From Dacryopinax spathularia (taxonomy: Eukaryota; Basidiomycota; Dacrymycetes; Dacrymycetales; Dacrymycetaceae), in contig JBBPFI010000006.1 of NCBI GenBank assembly GCA_037974965.1, positions 1,302,001 to 1,366,000 of the forward strand: 64,000 bases of DNA, in the 5' to 3' direction. Positions within the stretch are counted from its first letter, which is position 1. Each line of letters starts with the position of its first letter. The translations under genes were made by a program, and so were the position numbers. Below, piece after piece: positions 36,290-48,500 of this stretch. The notes beneath the pieces were generated by a model. The model searched no databases, had not been told where the DNA came from, and saw nothing but the letters and a program-made list of their open reading frames with translations.

Positions 36290-39200
36290 AGACGGAGAGG
36301 AGGGGGAAGAAAGGGTTAGGGGCGAAGTCCAGCGTGGTAGGAAAGTTCGAGCAAAGAAAGAGAGAGATGAGGAGATGACCGACCTGTATGCGCTCCAACA
36401 GGTGAGCTTTTATACGTCTCTGGGAGACGGTCCCTCTCCGGAGCACGCGGAGTTACTCGGGGACGCCGACGGAGCACGAAGTGGGTCTGCGGACCGGGGC
36501 AGGGCGAGAAGCGATATTGCAGATTGCGCAGCCTCGTGTAGCGTTCAGGAAGACCTTGACTACAGAGACCGAACTGTGATTCGCTGGAGAAAATGGGGTG
36601 GGAGCGGCAACACGTTTGCCGGCTTGTGTGCTCTTGATCCAAGAAAGGTCGATTGAACAAGCAGGGAATCCCCGTTTGGCTGTTGACAGCGTGATAGAAC
36701 GAAAGATGGCGGTCGATAGAACGAAGAGAAGGAAGGGTGCGAGCACGTCGAAGCACGGGTAATGAGGAGCGCGATGGTGGATGACGAATCACACCAAGCT
36801 GGGGGAGATGTGATGATCGAAGGGTTGGGCAGACTGGAGCACCCCAAAACGGCTATGCAGTACCTGAAGAAGCGAGGTCGGGATATCAGAGAGGGAGGAA
36901 GGCGCGGAGATGCCGTGGGGCAATCAGCTGCACCACGATGCCCAGTGGGTCGCAATCGAGGCCGCCCGCTGCAGAACGTGTAACGACGCGCCGGAAATGG
37001 AAGGGAAGGGCGCCGCAAGACCCCGAGACAGGCGCGTTTCGAGAAAGTTTCAGCTGGGCTCTTGTCCCTCGTACGACCTGTGCTCGCCGAGTTATATGCG
37101 TCCCCGATGTTGAAACGATTCTAGAGGGATCCCCAACATGTGTTACAACGTCACGCCCCATGTTGACAACAACCTCTAGGATCGCCTGCAAAGCGCGTCC
37201 GAGCTGCGGTAGCTCGTCCAAGCAACAAGAGAACGCGTCCCAATCGAGTATATTTGGAAGGACGGGAGACCAACGGCGGAGATGGCGCGTCGACTCGTTA
37301 CTCGGCGGAATCTCCAGAGGCCTGACTCGTCCATAGGAGGAAATCCGGTGCCTGGAAGCGAGCGCCGCCTCGATCAGCCTCGGAGGAGCTCAGAATGAAT
37401 AGCCATCATGTGCCGAGAGATCGCGCGCCGACTGCCATTTTGAGTGAGACCCAGGATTCGAGACAGGATGAGCGGTCGGAGAGGGAGAGACCCCTGCAGA
37501 GGGGAATTGGGGCGCGCATGCAGATCCTTGCGAGAAAGAGCGGTCGCTCCGGTGTGGGTTCGCTTGGAAGACGCGGTGTGGAAGAGGACAGAAATCGGAC
37601 GTGTTGGGCAAGCGAGGGTACGGTGTTCGTGCCGCGGAGGCGGATCAGAGGAAGGCCGATCATGCCCGATTAGCTCCGGGTCTACCCTGAATTGTCAGGT
37701 GACGAGAAGTAGGAAGAAACGCGAATGCGCAGGCCGCGACTCTCTGCCTTGTCCCCGTATCACCGCTATCCCGTCAATATCGTCTCCATCTGTACCCGGT
37801 CACAACCCCAAATTCTTACTTGGTAATCCAGCGCCGTTATGACCTGATTTCTGCTGCGAAGATAACTTGTTGAACAATTGTTGTCGACGCGTCCACATTC
37901 GGATGTTCCGAACCAACGGAGGCATTTCATTGTTGACGACAATCATGCTGGCAACACGGGCACGGCGCATTCTCAGCGGCCTTCTTCCCACAGCTGCCCT
38001 ATCAACACGAGGTAGAGGTGGCGGGCGGTCCGAAGCGGATAGCGTGATGGAACCGGGCATGTTCTATCATCGTGTGCGGCATCCGCACCATTCCAGCCAA
38101 TCCGGCGGCACAGGGGCATTGTGCGTTGTTAGACGGCTTATCGCCGCACTTTGCCACCTTCGTTCTGGAATGCCGTCTTCTTCTTAGGCGCCAGATATGG
38201 ACGTGCTGCCTTATTGTCATGTTGCGGAACGTGGGCCGACCTGCTCGCTCTGGCTCTGCTGAGAGGGGTACACGCATCCTCAAGGACGGTATATCTCCCC
38301 GTCTTCCTTGGCCGACCCCGTTGTACCCTCTGGCCGTTCGCCGTTTGCGAACTGCGCGTCAGGGCGGAAGCCGGAGTATCGCCGGTCGAGAATGATATTG
38401 ACAAAGGGTCCCATGCTTCGGGTGGCTGGTCGACGTCGACAATGGCTTCTTCTGCCTGACATTGCACCCTTCAACGGAGTCGAGAGCGTCCTGGCCGGGC
38501 CTCATGGATACCTCATGTTCCGGCCAAGACGTAATGTTGGAATTGGGGTGGTACCCGCAGCACAGGGTTTCTCCGCGTATCTACCCATTGCTGTCCGCGG
38601 GATAGCCCCATTTTCGCCCTGGCCTCTCGCTTCTGCGGACGGAAGACGCGCTGCTCCGTCAGCCGTTGGAGCTGCAACACGTTGTTCTCGCCTGTCTCCA
38701 CGAGCGGCCGTCTTCCCTCGCTACCAAATTTGGCCTGAGAGGTGTGGAGGTCTCCGCTGTATTGGGTCGCACCCCATGCAGGGCCGCGATCACAGCTGGT
38801 CTCGCGCTTCCGAGCAGGTAGGGTCAGCCTTTCTTCCGGCTTGTACGCAGTCATGTGCACATTGTTGATCAATGGATAACCCTGATTCCATCATCAAGGA
38901 ATAAGGTCTGTCATAAGTGGCTGGAGATCTCATTGATATACTATTCATTGCTGTTTGGAAGGAATGGAAGCATTCCCTTCTACTCCTAACCTTCCAATCC
39001 GTTGTTCTCAGTGATGGGGCCATTGCGCCGTCTGCACAGGAGCTCGGCCATGATGTACATAAACAGTGCTTTTGCTGATGGACTTGTCTCACCTTTTGAG
39101 TCTGAGTTGTTCTATCTCCACTAACCCCCCTAAGCCCCCCATGGCCGGGGGTTAGGGCAGGATTAGGGAAGATAGGGTTTCCTATTTCGTTTTGTGGTCA

Positions 39201-39670
39201 TCGTTCGGGAATTCCGTTGCTTTCTGTTGTTCAAAAGATGTCTCTCTCCCGTCCTCTCGGGTGCTCATCCGACATTGTTCACTAAATCCGCATGGTAGAT
39301 CCGCAATTACAATCGTTATTCTCACTACGAAACGTTCTACACCTTCTACCTAGAAAATATCGAATTGAGTGTCCTTGTACATTGTATTCCGCCCATCCCG
39401 CTCACTTGGAAACGTCGTCACAACCGGAAAAGAGGGTGGTACCCGAGTCGTTGGACAAGATTCGAGGCTGTTCGGCGGTGCTGAAAGTGGGCTGCAGCCA
39501 TAGTCCGCATACCATTAGCGAAGGTCGAGGCCACTTCACTCGTCGTCGCCGCAGTCCAAAATGGGGTGGTCCCATACATTCGTTCCGATGGGATAGGGGT
39601 AGTTGCTCCTCAGACGGGCTGGGCCTGATTCTGGCAATAGCCCCGAATAGCCCGGCATCCCTCCAATCCC
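36290..39670. other. Gene-poor 3.4-kb region
   Basis: Contains the Mei2-like promoter. Open frames (for example 36316-36792 minus, 38308-38868 plus, 38138-38467 minus) have no recognisable domain and no coherent exon chain. A GC-rich inverted repeat lies at 39121-39155. This could hold a long untranslated leader of the Mei2-like gene, a non-coding RNA or a decayed gene; the sequence alone does not decide. Confidence 0.4.
39121..39155. repeat. GC-rich inverted repeat (hairpin)
   Basis: CTAACCCCC at 39121-39129 is the exact reverse complement of GGGGGTTAG at 39147-39155, separated by 17 bp. A further GGATTAGGG follows. It could form a stem of 9 bp. No function is assigned. Confidence 0.45.
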
Positions 39671-41954
39671 TCACGTCTCCAGACACGGAATGACGAAGCC
39701 GTATCCGCGCGTCCGTCCCTCCGGGTCCCGCTGGTCAATCTCGACACGGAGACTGCAGTCGAGCGCATACCGCCTCCGGCTCCCACTGAGGGGCGCCATC
39801 GCGCTCACATGCGTCGGTCCCGCCGCTGCCTGCTTCGCGGGCTCCATGTCGGCCTGCGGGTCTTCGGCGCGCTGCGCTTCCAGCTGCTTCGAGACGTCCT
39901 TTTGGTGGAGCTTTTGGGTTGCTTCTTCGTCGATGGCGGTAGCCTCTTCTCCGCCGCCGCCGGACAGCCCGCTGTGCTCCGTGATAATGGCATAGTTCCT
40001 GGTCGCCAACTCAAAGTCAGACCCGCATGAATGGAAGATGGGGTGGTTACGTACCTAAATGGCAGGGTGGTCTTGTTGACTCGGTTCGGCTTGCCGTTCG
40101 GATTCTCGTGGAAGATCTTCATCATGTTCTCCTGGGTATCCTTATCGAGGTGATGGGTCCGGTTCCGCTTGTCCAGGAAGTTCGCCGCTGCCATAGGGGG
40201 ACCACCATTCGTAATGGCCGAGCTGATAACGTTAACCATGTATCTCGGATCTTTGTTCTATCCCGCCGATCAGTCCGAGACGTTCCGAAGTAGCGGGAAG
40301 AACAGTGCTCACCTGAGGAATGTTCAGCCGGGGAGCGGAGAAGAACCGGCCCACACAGGCGAGGTGCACATCCCCACTTAGGATGGTCACCCGGATCTGC
40401 TTCTCCATCGCGAACTGCTGGAGTCGCCGCACGAAGTAATTGCGTTCTTTCTTGTGCACGCCGGCACACCCTAGATAGGAGAGGGTGGGGAGTCAATGTG
40501 ACGCGTCATGACTTGCAAAGGCAGGGCGTACAGTGGTCATTGAGGTCGTCCAGGAGCTCCGCACTCCCGTCAAACTGATTGAACAGTCCCCCTGCGTGAT
40601 CCATTCAGCACCAGGACAGAATGAAAGCGCATATACGCACCGGCAAACCCAAACTTCTTGTTCAGCAGCCTAACAGCCGTGATCGTCCGGCTATTCAGCA
40701 ACCTCTCTGCCCATACAAGCCTCGGATACCCAGCAATAGGCACTCCAAGCAACAGGATCAAATGTGTCGTATCCTCCGCCTTCTTCAGCTCCTTCTCCAT
40801 CCTCTCAAACATCGCATCATACGTCGACTGATAGACGATCCTCTTCAGCGTTCTCTCGGTCCTACAGTCCAGGCCAAAGAACATGATCCTCTTCCCCAAG
40901 GTCGTGCATATACTCCGACTACGCTCTTTGATATAGGGCCCAGGCTGCTTGCCGATCATCCAGCTTGGATCTTCAGGCTGCTCGCCCTTTGGAGGAATCT
41001 GGAGCTGGAAGAGACAGTAGTACTTCCAGGAGACACGGCCAATGCCGAGGAAGATCGGGGCACGCATCCACTTGTCACGGTAGGAACCGAACCCATCGAT
41101 AATGTCGTGGTCGTCGAAGATGTTGATCTGAGGAATACGGGCGAAGGCAGAGCGGATCACATCACTGGTGTACCATGAGCTGCAGGAGGGAGGGTCAGTG
41201 CATAAGAATGGAGAGAAGAGCAGGCAAGTGCGTACCAGTAGTTGTTGAAATACCACTCATCGATCTCCTCTTCCAGCTGGGGTGTACAAGGCAAGGCCGC
41301 TCGCTTGGCTGGCACCATCTCCTCCGCCCAAGCCTTGAGTGGGCCGCTCACTCGCACTTCATCTGAGTATACCTGGTCGCCACCACCAATAACGACGTGG
41401 AACGGTCGAAGCTCATGTACTGAGCATACATCATCAGCCGCGTTCATAGGAAGAGAAGATGGTCAGACTCACTTCGAAGTACGTCCTTCCACAACGCTGG
41501 GCCCGCAAAACTGTCCTTGTTGATCTCCGCCCCAAATCCATTACAGGAATGGAACATGATCCGCATTGAGTCGTCCTTCCCCGGCACCCAGAAGTCTCCC
41601 TCAACATCCTCCTCCAACCCACCACCCGAAATCAGATACTTCGCCTGCCTGTCTCCATCCTTCATCGGTACAGTCATGGAGAACCGCCAGAAGGCATGGT
41701 CGTGCTCGCTCAGGAGGCAACGACCGAGCAGGTCATCCCTAAACGTCGTGTCGTCTGCCAGTGTTAGTCGGAGGTTTGGCTTGGAGGATGAGGAACCCTT
41801 GACGACGACGAGAGCTGAGCCGTGCCATTCGTGAGTGTCATGGTTGATCCAAGTGTACCTGGTGCGCGTCAACATCAACATCTCCTAAGCGCGTCAACAT
41901 CACTCATACTGCTCACCTCAGTAAAGGCCCACAAAGCAAGCTATCCGGAGCCAT
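39671..41954 (-). CDS. PhoD-like metallophosphatase
   Basis: The start MAPDSLLCGPLL at 41954 splices to RYTWINHDTHEWHG. The catalytic region carries the PhoD-type metal motifs: VVIGGGDQVYSDEVR, INIFDDHDIIDGFGSYRD with the DDHD block, and VTILSGDVHLACVG near the C-terminus. Eight or more short introns are read; the last restores PFRNYAIITEHSG. The tail has an acidic/Gln-rich segment and ends GYGFVIPCLET. Length is roughly 600 residues. Fungal members of this PhoD-like group are intracellular or membrane-associated and not characterised as secreted alkaline phosphatases; no signal peptide is seen here, so a cytosolic phosphodiesterase/phosphomonoesterase is likely. An intron near 40590-40640 holds GCGCATATACGC. 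Confidence 0.85.
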
Positions 41955-42398
41955 GGTAGTCGATGACAAGCAAGAGCGTACACAGCAGAGCAGCAGACAG
42001 CATTACATATGAGCTTTCGCAGTGTCGGTGGAACATCGTATGTCTGTGTATGGGGAGGACGATGCCAAGCCTTGCTTGGTATGTTGACCGGTCCCTTGCG
42101 CCCCTCAGTGGCCGATTCGGATGTGACGTCAACCGCTCATCCGGCACTCACTCGGCGCACGTTCATCTGCTTGGCACTTCATAGCATTATTGTCTGATGG
42201 AGGGTCGATGTGTAAAGGAATGATGTATGCAATGGTTATACAAGTGGGATCGTGGGAGAGTATTGTAATGGGGTTCGTACAACATAGGATGAACAGGGGA
42301 CGCCGCCTCAACCAGATACACGCGTCGTATACTCAATACTTCTCATTCAATGGGGCAGGCGCTGACTTCTCCGATACGAACGGCGTCTCCGATGGCGC
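41955..42398. other. Intergenic region
   Basis: About 440 bp between the PhoD-like start and the EXPERA-like stop, both on the minus strand. Nothing is recognised beyond a presumed promoter. Confidence 0.5.
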
Positions 42399-43191
42399 CT
42401 ACACCAGAGGATCAGCCAATTTTGTTGGTTCCGAGACAATGCGACTCACCATCGTCTCCCTTTCCTGTTCGTTGCCGTTGTCCATGCAGAGCGCCTGGTA
42501 GTTGTACCATAATAGAGCGGCGGGTACGATAATCCATAACATATTCAGGAAGAAGAATTCGCTTGCCAGAGCTGGATCAGCCAACAGAGGAGTGAGATTG
42601 AAAGCGAGGCGTACCACCAGACCTGAAGTGCCGCTTGTCTTCTCTCGTAGGACATGTCCCTCAGCCGCTCAGGCCTGAACTGCATGAACCCCGCAACGAC
42701 AGCATATATGTCCATCTATCGTCTCCATCAGTCGTTTGTCGGAGAAGATGCAGGCACGAGAGACGTACAGCGGCAACGACCATCTCCCCCTCTCTCCAGC
42801 GCGTCCCCTCCCTCCACCACTTCAGCGCCGCATACCCCGCCACGGGAAGCGCGAGCGTCACGGCCGTCTGCGCGACCGTATCCACCGGGTTGAACGTCGC
42901 GGACGGCCTCGCAAGATACTCCCACACCAGGGTGATCCCTATCTTCCGCCCTGGCTCCTCCGGAAGCGCTAACATACGGGCCGTGTCGACGGCTAGGACG
43001 ACAGCGTGGATCGCGGCATCGCTTGAAAGCCAGAGGGCCGCGAGCTCGTTCATGAGATGTTGTTTGCTCAGTCGCTCTTTCCGAAGCAGGAGTTGGTAGG
43101 TCAAGAGGCCGCCGAAGAGGAGTGCGAAATTGAGTGCGACGCCTTTGACGGAGAAGGTGTCGATTTGCATGATGGAGCAGGTTGGGGCCAT
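42399..43191 (-). CDS. EXPERA/emopamil-binding-like membrane protein
   Basis: The start MAPTCSIMQIDTFSVKGV is at 43191. Hydrophobic helices are GVALNFALLFGGLLTYQLLL, a segment with SSDAAIHAVVLAVD, DTVAQTAVTLALPVAGYAAL, and EFFFLNMLWIIVPAALLWYN. A conserved-looking ITLVWEYLARPSATFNPVD precedes the third helix. This order resembles the EXPERA fold of emopamil-binding proteins (sterol delta8-delta7 isomerase, TMEM97, TM6SF2), including the late F-x-x-N-x-x-W-x-x-x-P signature and an acidic/His pair in the second helix. Introns are read at about 42690-42770 (containing GCATATATGT) and 42540-42600. The protein is about 200 residues. Sterol isomerase activity should not be assumed, because several catalytic residues cannot be placed by eye. 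It likely acts in the ER. Confidence 0.55.
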
Positions 43192-43718
43192 GGTGTCCTC
43201 AGGAACAGTGAGGGTTACGGCGAGGCGAACGAGACAGAGAAGAAGAGAGATAGAGAGAATGACAGTGCTGATCTTGACGCCCTCTCCTGTTAACGAGCTC
43301 TGGCCTTATAGCCCAGCAAGCGTACCACAGCTCTCCCTGATCCCAGCTGTAGAACAAGGGTAGAGCAGACGCCCCCCCGTACACAGAAGGGGAAGTGCGC
43401 ATCACAGCCGCTCGCAACCGGCTGTGCGGCCCACCCCACTCTTCTGCTCGGACTTCGCGAATATCGCCATTTGCCGCTCTGGCCGCACAAAGAAAGGCTA
43501 TGATTCCTGGTGAAGAGGGGAACAAGGCGGAGGGGTTTGGTGACTATGGGAACTCACTAGTACGCGTTGGGCGGCTGACGGTCGCTATGCATAGGCCGTC
43601 GTCACGTCACGTGCTGACTTGTCGTAGCTACATTACTTCATTGATGCGAACTGTACGGAATACAGCAAGCCTTTTGTCGACAACAAAAGTGTATTCTCTG
43701 TACAACCTAACCCTGCCT
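43192..43718. other. Intergenic region
   Basis: About 530 bp holding the EXPERA-like promoter and the 3' flank of the aldo-keto reductase. No gene is seen. Confidence 0.5.
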
Positions 43719-45057
43719 CACAAAAGAGCTTCGCGCGTACCGCGGCCATAGGTGGGCTGTGCAGCAATATAATTAGAATAAGAAGAGGGGACAAAAGGTG
43801 TTGTGGTGGACGCACCTCGGGCGTGGGGGTGTTGTCGAGGATCTTGTTGATTTGCTCGTAGATCTCGTCTGTCAGCTTGGGAAGGATCTCGAGTGCCTTA
43901 AGGTTGTCGTACACCTGCTCAGGCCTGGAAGCACCGAGGATGACAGTGCTCGTCTATGTCAACGCCTGTCAGAGAACCTCACGCCGGCATTAGAGGAGGG
44001 AAACGCACGTTGGGGTTCTTCGCTACCCAAGCGAGCGCAAGCTGACCAGGCGTAGCATCGAAGTGCTCCTTCGCGAGCTTTGTCAGCTCCCTAACCTTCT
44101 GGATCTTCGCCTGACCCTCGGGCTTGCGCAGCTGCTCAATGGTGTTCTTGAAGAAGTCCGAGTTCGTGCTGAACCGCGAGTCCTTCGGGATGCCGTCGTT
44201 GTACTTGCCAGTGAGGATTCCAGAGGCCAGGGCGGAGAAGACGGTCGTGCCGTAGCCGTACTTCTTGTAGAGCGGCGCGTACTCGACTTCGAACCTGGTG
44301 CGGTGGAAGGCGTTGTACTGGCACTGGTCGGCAACTGGAGGGATGAGGCCGAGCTTGTCGGCGACAGCTGCGGCGACGTCAGCATTTGGAAGATCTACCC
44401 TGGAGGGAGGGGCACACCGAAAGCCTCCTCGATCTGCAGAGCGGACCACTCGGAGGTACCCCAGTAGTATGCCTTGCCAGTGTTGATGAGGTAGTTGAAA
44501 GCACGGACGACCTCCTCCATCGGCACGGTGACATCAGGACGATGGGCAAAGACTGCACAGGGTGTTCAGGATTCGCTCTAGGTGAAGCGTATGCTGGACT
44601 CACCTATGTCAACATAGTCCATCTGCAGCCTCTCAAGAGACTCGTTCAATCCCTCAATCAAGTGCTTCCTGCTCAAGCCCTTGTCGTTTGGCCCCTTTCT
44701 CCCAACGCCGAAGAAGATCTTGGTAGAAATGATAAGGTCCGACCTCCTCCAGCCGCACTCCTTGATGACGCGGCCCATCTCGCGCTCGCACTCGCCCGCC
44801 TCGTACCCCTCAGCAGTGTCGAACATGTTGATGCCGGCCTCGAAGGCGGCCTTGAGCACATCCTTCACAGGGTCGCCCTTGACGGTGCCGCCGTAGGTGA
44901 GCCAGCCGCCGAGGGAGAAGACAGGGACACGGAGACCGCTAGGTCCGAGGTTCCTGAAGACCATGCCCTGAGAGCCGCACTCAGCGAACACGTCATGTCG
45001 ATGTGAGCAGGATCATACCTTAGGCTGGTACTCATAAGAAGCTTTGAAGTTGGCCAT
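43719..45057 (-). CDS. Aldo-keto reductase, voltage-gated K+ channel beta-subunit type
   Basis: NADPH-dependent reductase of the AKR6/Shaker-beta group. The start [13 protein letters not shown] at 45057 splices to [20 protein letters not shown]. The catalytic tetrad is visible: Asp and Tyr in [13 protein letters not shown], Lys in [10 protein letters not shown], and His in [12 protein letters not shown], which is created across an intron at about 44551-44601. Later landmarks are [57 protein letters not shown] and a C-terminus [12 protein letters not shown]. Cofactor-binding residues in the ILGASR segment are intact. Length, about 350 residues, is standard. Substrate is unknown. The promoter has a TATATATA box about 87-94 bp upstream. 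Confidence 0.92.
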
Positions 45058-45544
45058 TTTGTTGCAGGAGGATGCTTTTTAGGTGTTCAACGGGATGGGG
45101 CACTAAGGAGGAGGTCGTGCCAGCCGAAACGATGGACAGCGCGTATATATATGCTTCTGTCCCGCGGTGGAGTTGCCTGATGCCATCGCTTGTCGCCAGC
45201 TGTCCGACAGACTCCGGTGAGTATTCGGAGAAATGGAGATGTCCCTAGACGACGATAGAACCGACGGTGAGCACGCCACGCTGGACGACGACGACGGTCT
45301 GTGACGATGATCGGCTCCTCGGGCCGGAGCTATCGCGTTTTGTGGCGTGGGAAGTGGAGAAAAGGCTTCGTTGCTTGCATCGGTCGTTACTTTCTGGGAT
45401 TCCATCAAAACGGGGACGGGGTTCTTCTCACTGCAGTGGAGGAGACGCCGTGAGGGATAACCAGCCCTTGAAACGGAACAGAGCGTCTCTGAAAATACTA
45501 GAATTTGCAGTTGTATTGATACAGCATGTCATGTCAGAGTAAGT
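45058..45544. other. Intergenic region
   Basis: About 490 bp with the aldo-keto reductase promoter (TATATATA at 45144-45151) and the 3' flank of the P5B ATPase. Confidence 0.5.
45144..45151 (-). promoter_or_regulatory. TATA-like box of the aldo-keto reductase
   Basis: TATATATA flanked as GCG...TGC lies 87-94 bp upstream of the ATG at 45057 on the minus strand. Confidence 0.5.
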
Positions 45545-48500
45545 CTAATCGGTCAAAGAACGCCTCATCCCTCCCTCCACCGCCTTGTACGCCTTCCCTT
45601 CTTTGATTCTCCTACTAGAAGAGTGATTCCGGATGGTCCGACTGACAAATCCAATAAGGTCGGAGATCTGCTTCGCGCCCCATTCCTCGAAGGCCCAGCA
45701 AACGCCGACATTGACAATGACGGCCACGAATAGGGTGAGTTTTCCGGCAAGCGGAACAGGCATGAGATCCAGGAGAAGCGAAAGAGCAGTCGGAGGATCC
45801 ATCAATACCCATGTACTGAACGCGCCCAAGACCACGAGACAGAGCATGAGGAAAACTGAACAAGGATATCAGCATCGTCCTGGTCGCTCAACTCGGCGTA
45901 CGCACCATTGGTATACAGCTGCTTCCGATAAGGTGGACCAATGCTGAAAACGGCAGCGATAAAGATATACTGGAAGGACGATACGAGGAATAAAGCTGTA
46001 TTCTCGTAATTCTTCGTCTCGAAGTCCAGGCCGTTCTCGTTGTGGGGGTCGATATCTGGCGGCTCGTACCAGGGCTGGCGTCTAACCCAGAAGAATGCCC
46101 AGAATTGGAACGCGCTGGTGAGGATGATTTGGCCAATGATGCTAGCAAGCACTTTCTTCGACACCAAACTTGCCGTCGGTCGTTTCGGATGTATATCGGG
46201 GTATGGCAAGGTTCGTCCCACTGCGAGACCATGAGCCGGCTTTCAGCGACAAAACGAATACCACTTACTAGCGACGGCAACGGGTATAATGATGAAAAGA
46301 TCAATGTAGAGGAACTAGAAATGTTGTTAGGTCGTAGTATTTCATGGTCACGTCGGCATACCTGAAAGTCACCAAGTGTAGAGGCAAATGAATACAGAAG
46401 AGTGATACTGGTGAACTGGATGATGGAGTAGAGAGCCCTGTAACGGGTAAGAATGCGTATGGGCCATTAAAAGACACGATACTTACATGTATTTGAAGCA
46501 GCTGAAACTGGTTACGAGAGCCGCACGCCCTTCCTTGATAACCTCGATCATGCAGCTGATATCTGGGATACGGCTTGTGAAAGGGGCCGCCACCGAGGCT
46601 TCAGCTTCAGACAGCGATAGACCAACATCTGCTGCCTTGAGAGCGCCGCAGTCGTTGGCACCGTCACCGCAGAATGCGACCGTATAACCCAAAGACTGCA
46701 AACGCTCGACCAACTCATGCTTCTCGTCAGGAGACATCCGTGCGTAGACCTGCGCCTTCACCAGCATTCGCTGCAACGTCTCGAGGGGAGCGTAGTTGAC
46801 CATCCACTTAAAGACGTCACCAGTGACTGTCATAGAGTAGTCTTGATATGAAATCTCGTCTTCGACAGTATGGTGGTGAGGTGGGGGTAGCGGCTTCAGG
46901 CTGTAGTCATCCAGCTTCAAAGCTTCATCATCCACACTGGACCAGTCAAGCTTCGCATCCGGAGCTTGCGCATCGCCGTAGGTGAAGGTCGGATAAAACA
47001 TGTGTGCCGAGATATTGACCAGACCGCACTCGCGGGCAACGCTGATAGCAGTCCTTGGGTTATCGCCAGTAACCATACGAAGTCCCAGATGTGCGGCTCG
47101 AAGAACTTGAATGGCCGGTGTGGTCCCCGGTTTCAGCTTGTTCTCAAAGATGATGAGACCGAGGAAGCGAAGACCGGCTTCAGCCTGCTCTCGCTTCATG
47201 CGCTGTGCCTTCAACCAGGAGAGTCCGTCAATCGATCGCCCAGCAAGGGCAATAACGCGGAAGCCGTTCTTCGTATAATAGGCAAGAAGATCGTCGTAAT
47301 CAGCCGGGACTGGGAGTTATCAGTGCCTACCTCTTGATTCAAGAAAAAGAATCTTACAGGAATCCTTCTCGCAGATCTCAGTCATGACCTCGGGAGCACC
47401 CTTGACATAAATCTCCATGCTCGAGCTCTTCAAACGCTTGACGATCACGCTCATTCGTCGCAGAGAACTGACGAATTCGAAAACGCGAATCACGCCCAAT
47501 TCTAAGAAATGAGCGTGCTTCCCAGCCTTTAGCGCATCTTCGAGCTTGAACTGAGCAGAACCAGGTGGTCTAACTACCGTCTGTACCAAAGCAGCTGGGC
47601 GTTCATGTGCAGGACGACCGTCACTTTTCTTCGTACCGTTCGGGGTAGCCTTGCCTTCCTCCAGGGTCCAACCGGTCCATTCGAACATCTTGACGTCAAG
47701 GGGATCGCCGAGGATTTCGCCATTGACCGACTTCAGCGCGTGACAGGTGGCGAGAGCATAGAGCAGCGTAGCCTTCCCACTTCCCAGAGGCAAGTCAACT
47801 GCCTCGGTCGTCAGTTCACCGAACACGCCACCTGTCCGATCAAGCGTTCGGACACCCAATACGTCGAGCCCATCTTCTGTGAGAGTACCGGTCTTGTCAA
47901 AGCATACTACGTTGATCTTGCCAGCGACGTTCACTCGGTTGGGAGAGATACAGAAGATACCGAGCTGTCGCAGCCTTCCTATAGCGAAAGATGTTCCGAT
48001 CGAGAGAGTGGCAGGCAGTGCAGGAGGGACAACGATAGTGATCAGATCCAGCGCGCGTACGCACATAGTCGTCCAAGGCACGCCGAGTTCAATGAACTTG
48101 ACTGAGCTTGCAGCAAAGCCGAGCCCTGCGATGCATGCAAGAACGCCGATAAATCGCATGGAATCGCGATAGAACTTGAAGCCCATCGGTTTGGGGAAGA
48201 GCATGGATCGGATGAGAGCGCCTTTCGTCGTATTGAAGCCTGACACAGTGTAAGTCAAGGATTAGGTACATATAGTCGGGCGTGCTTACCAGTGCGCACG
48301 ACTAGTCCCAGTGCCTGGTTCTCTTGACCCAGGTTCCCAGGTCGCATCCGTATAATGCGTGTTCCGGTATACAAGAACGACTTCGCCATATTGGCGTCAA
48401 TGTCTTGCCCATCGCGCCAGTTCAGGATGGTCGCGTCCCTGACAGGGATCTTGCTGACAGGCACGCTCTCTCCTGTGAGCATGCTCTCGTTGACGATCGC

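Noticed and set aside
38138-38868. Overlapping open frames on both strands in the gene-poor region
   Set aside because: Products are Arg/Pro-rich without motifs and the frames do not extend through plausible introns.
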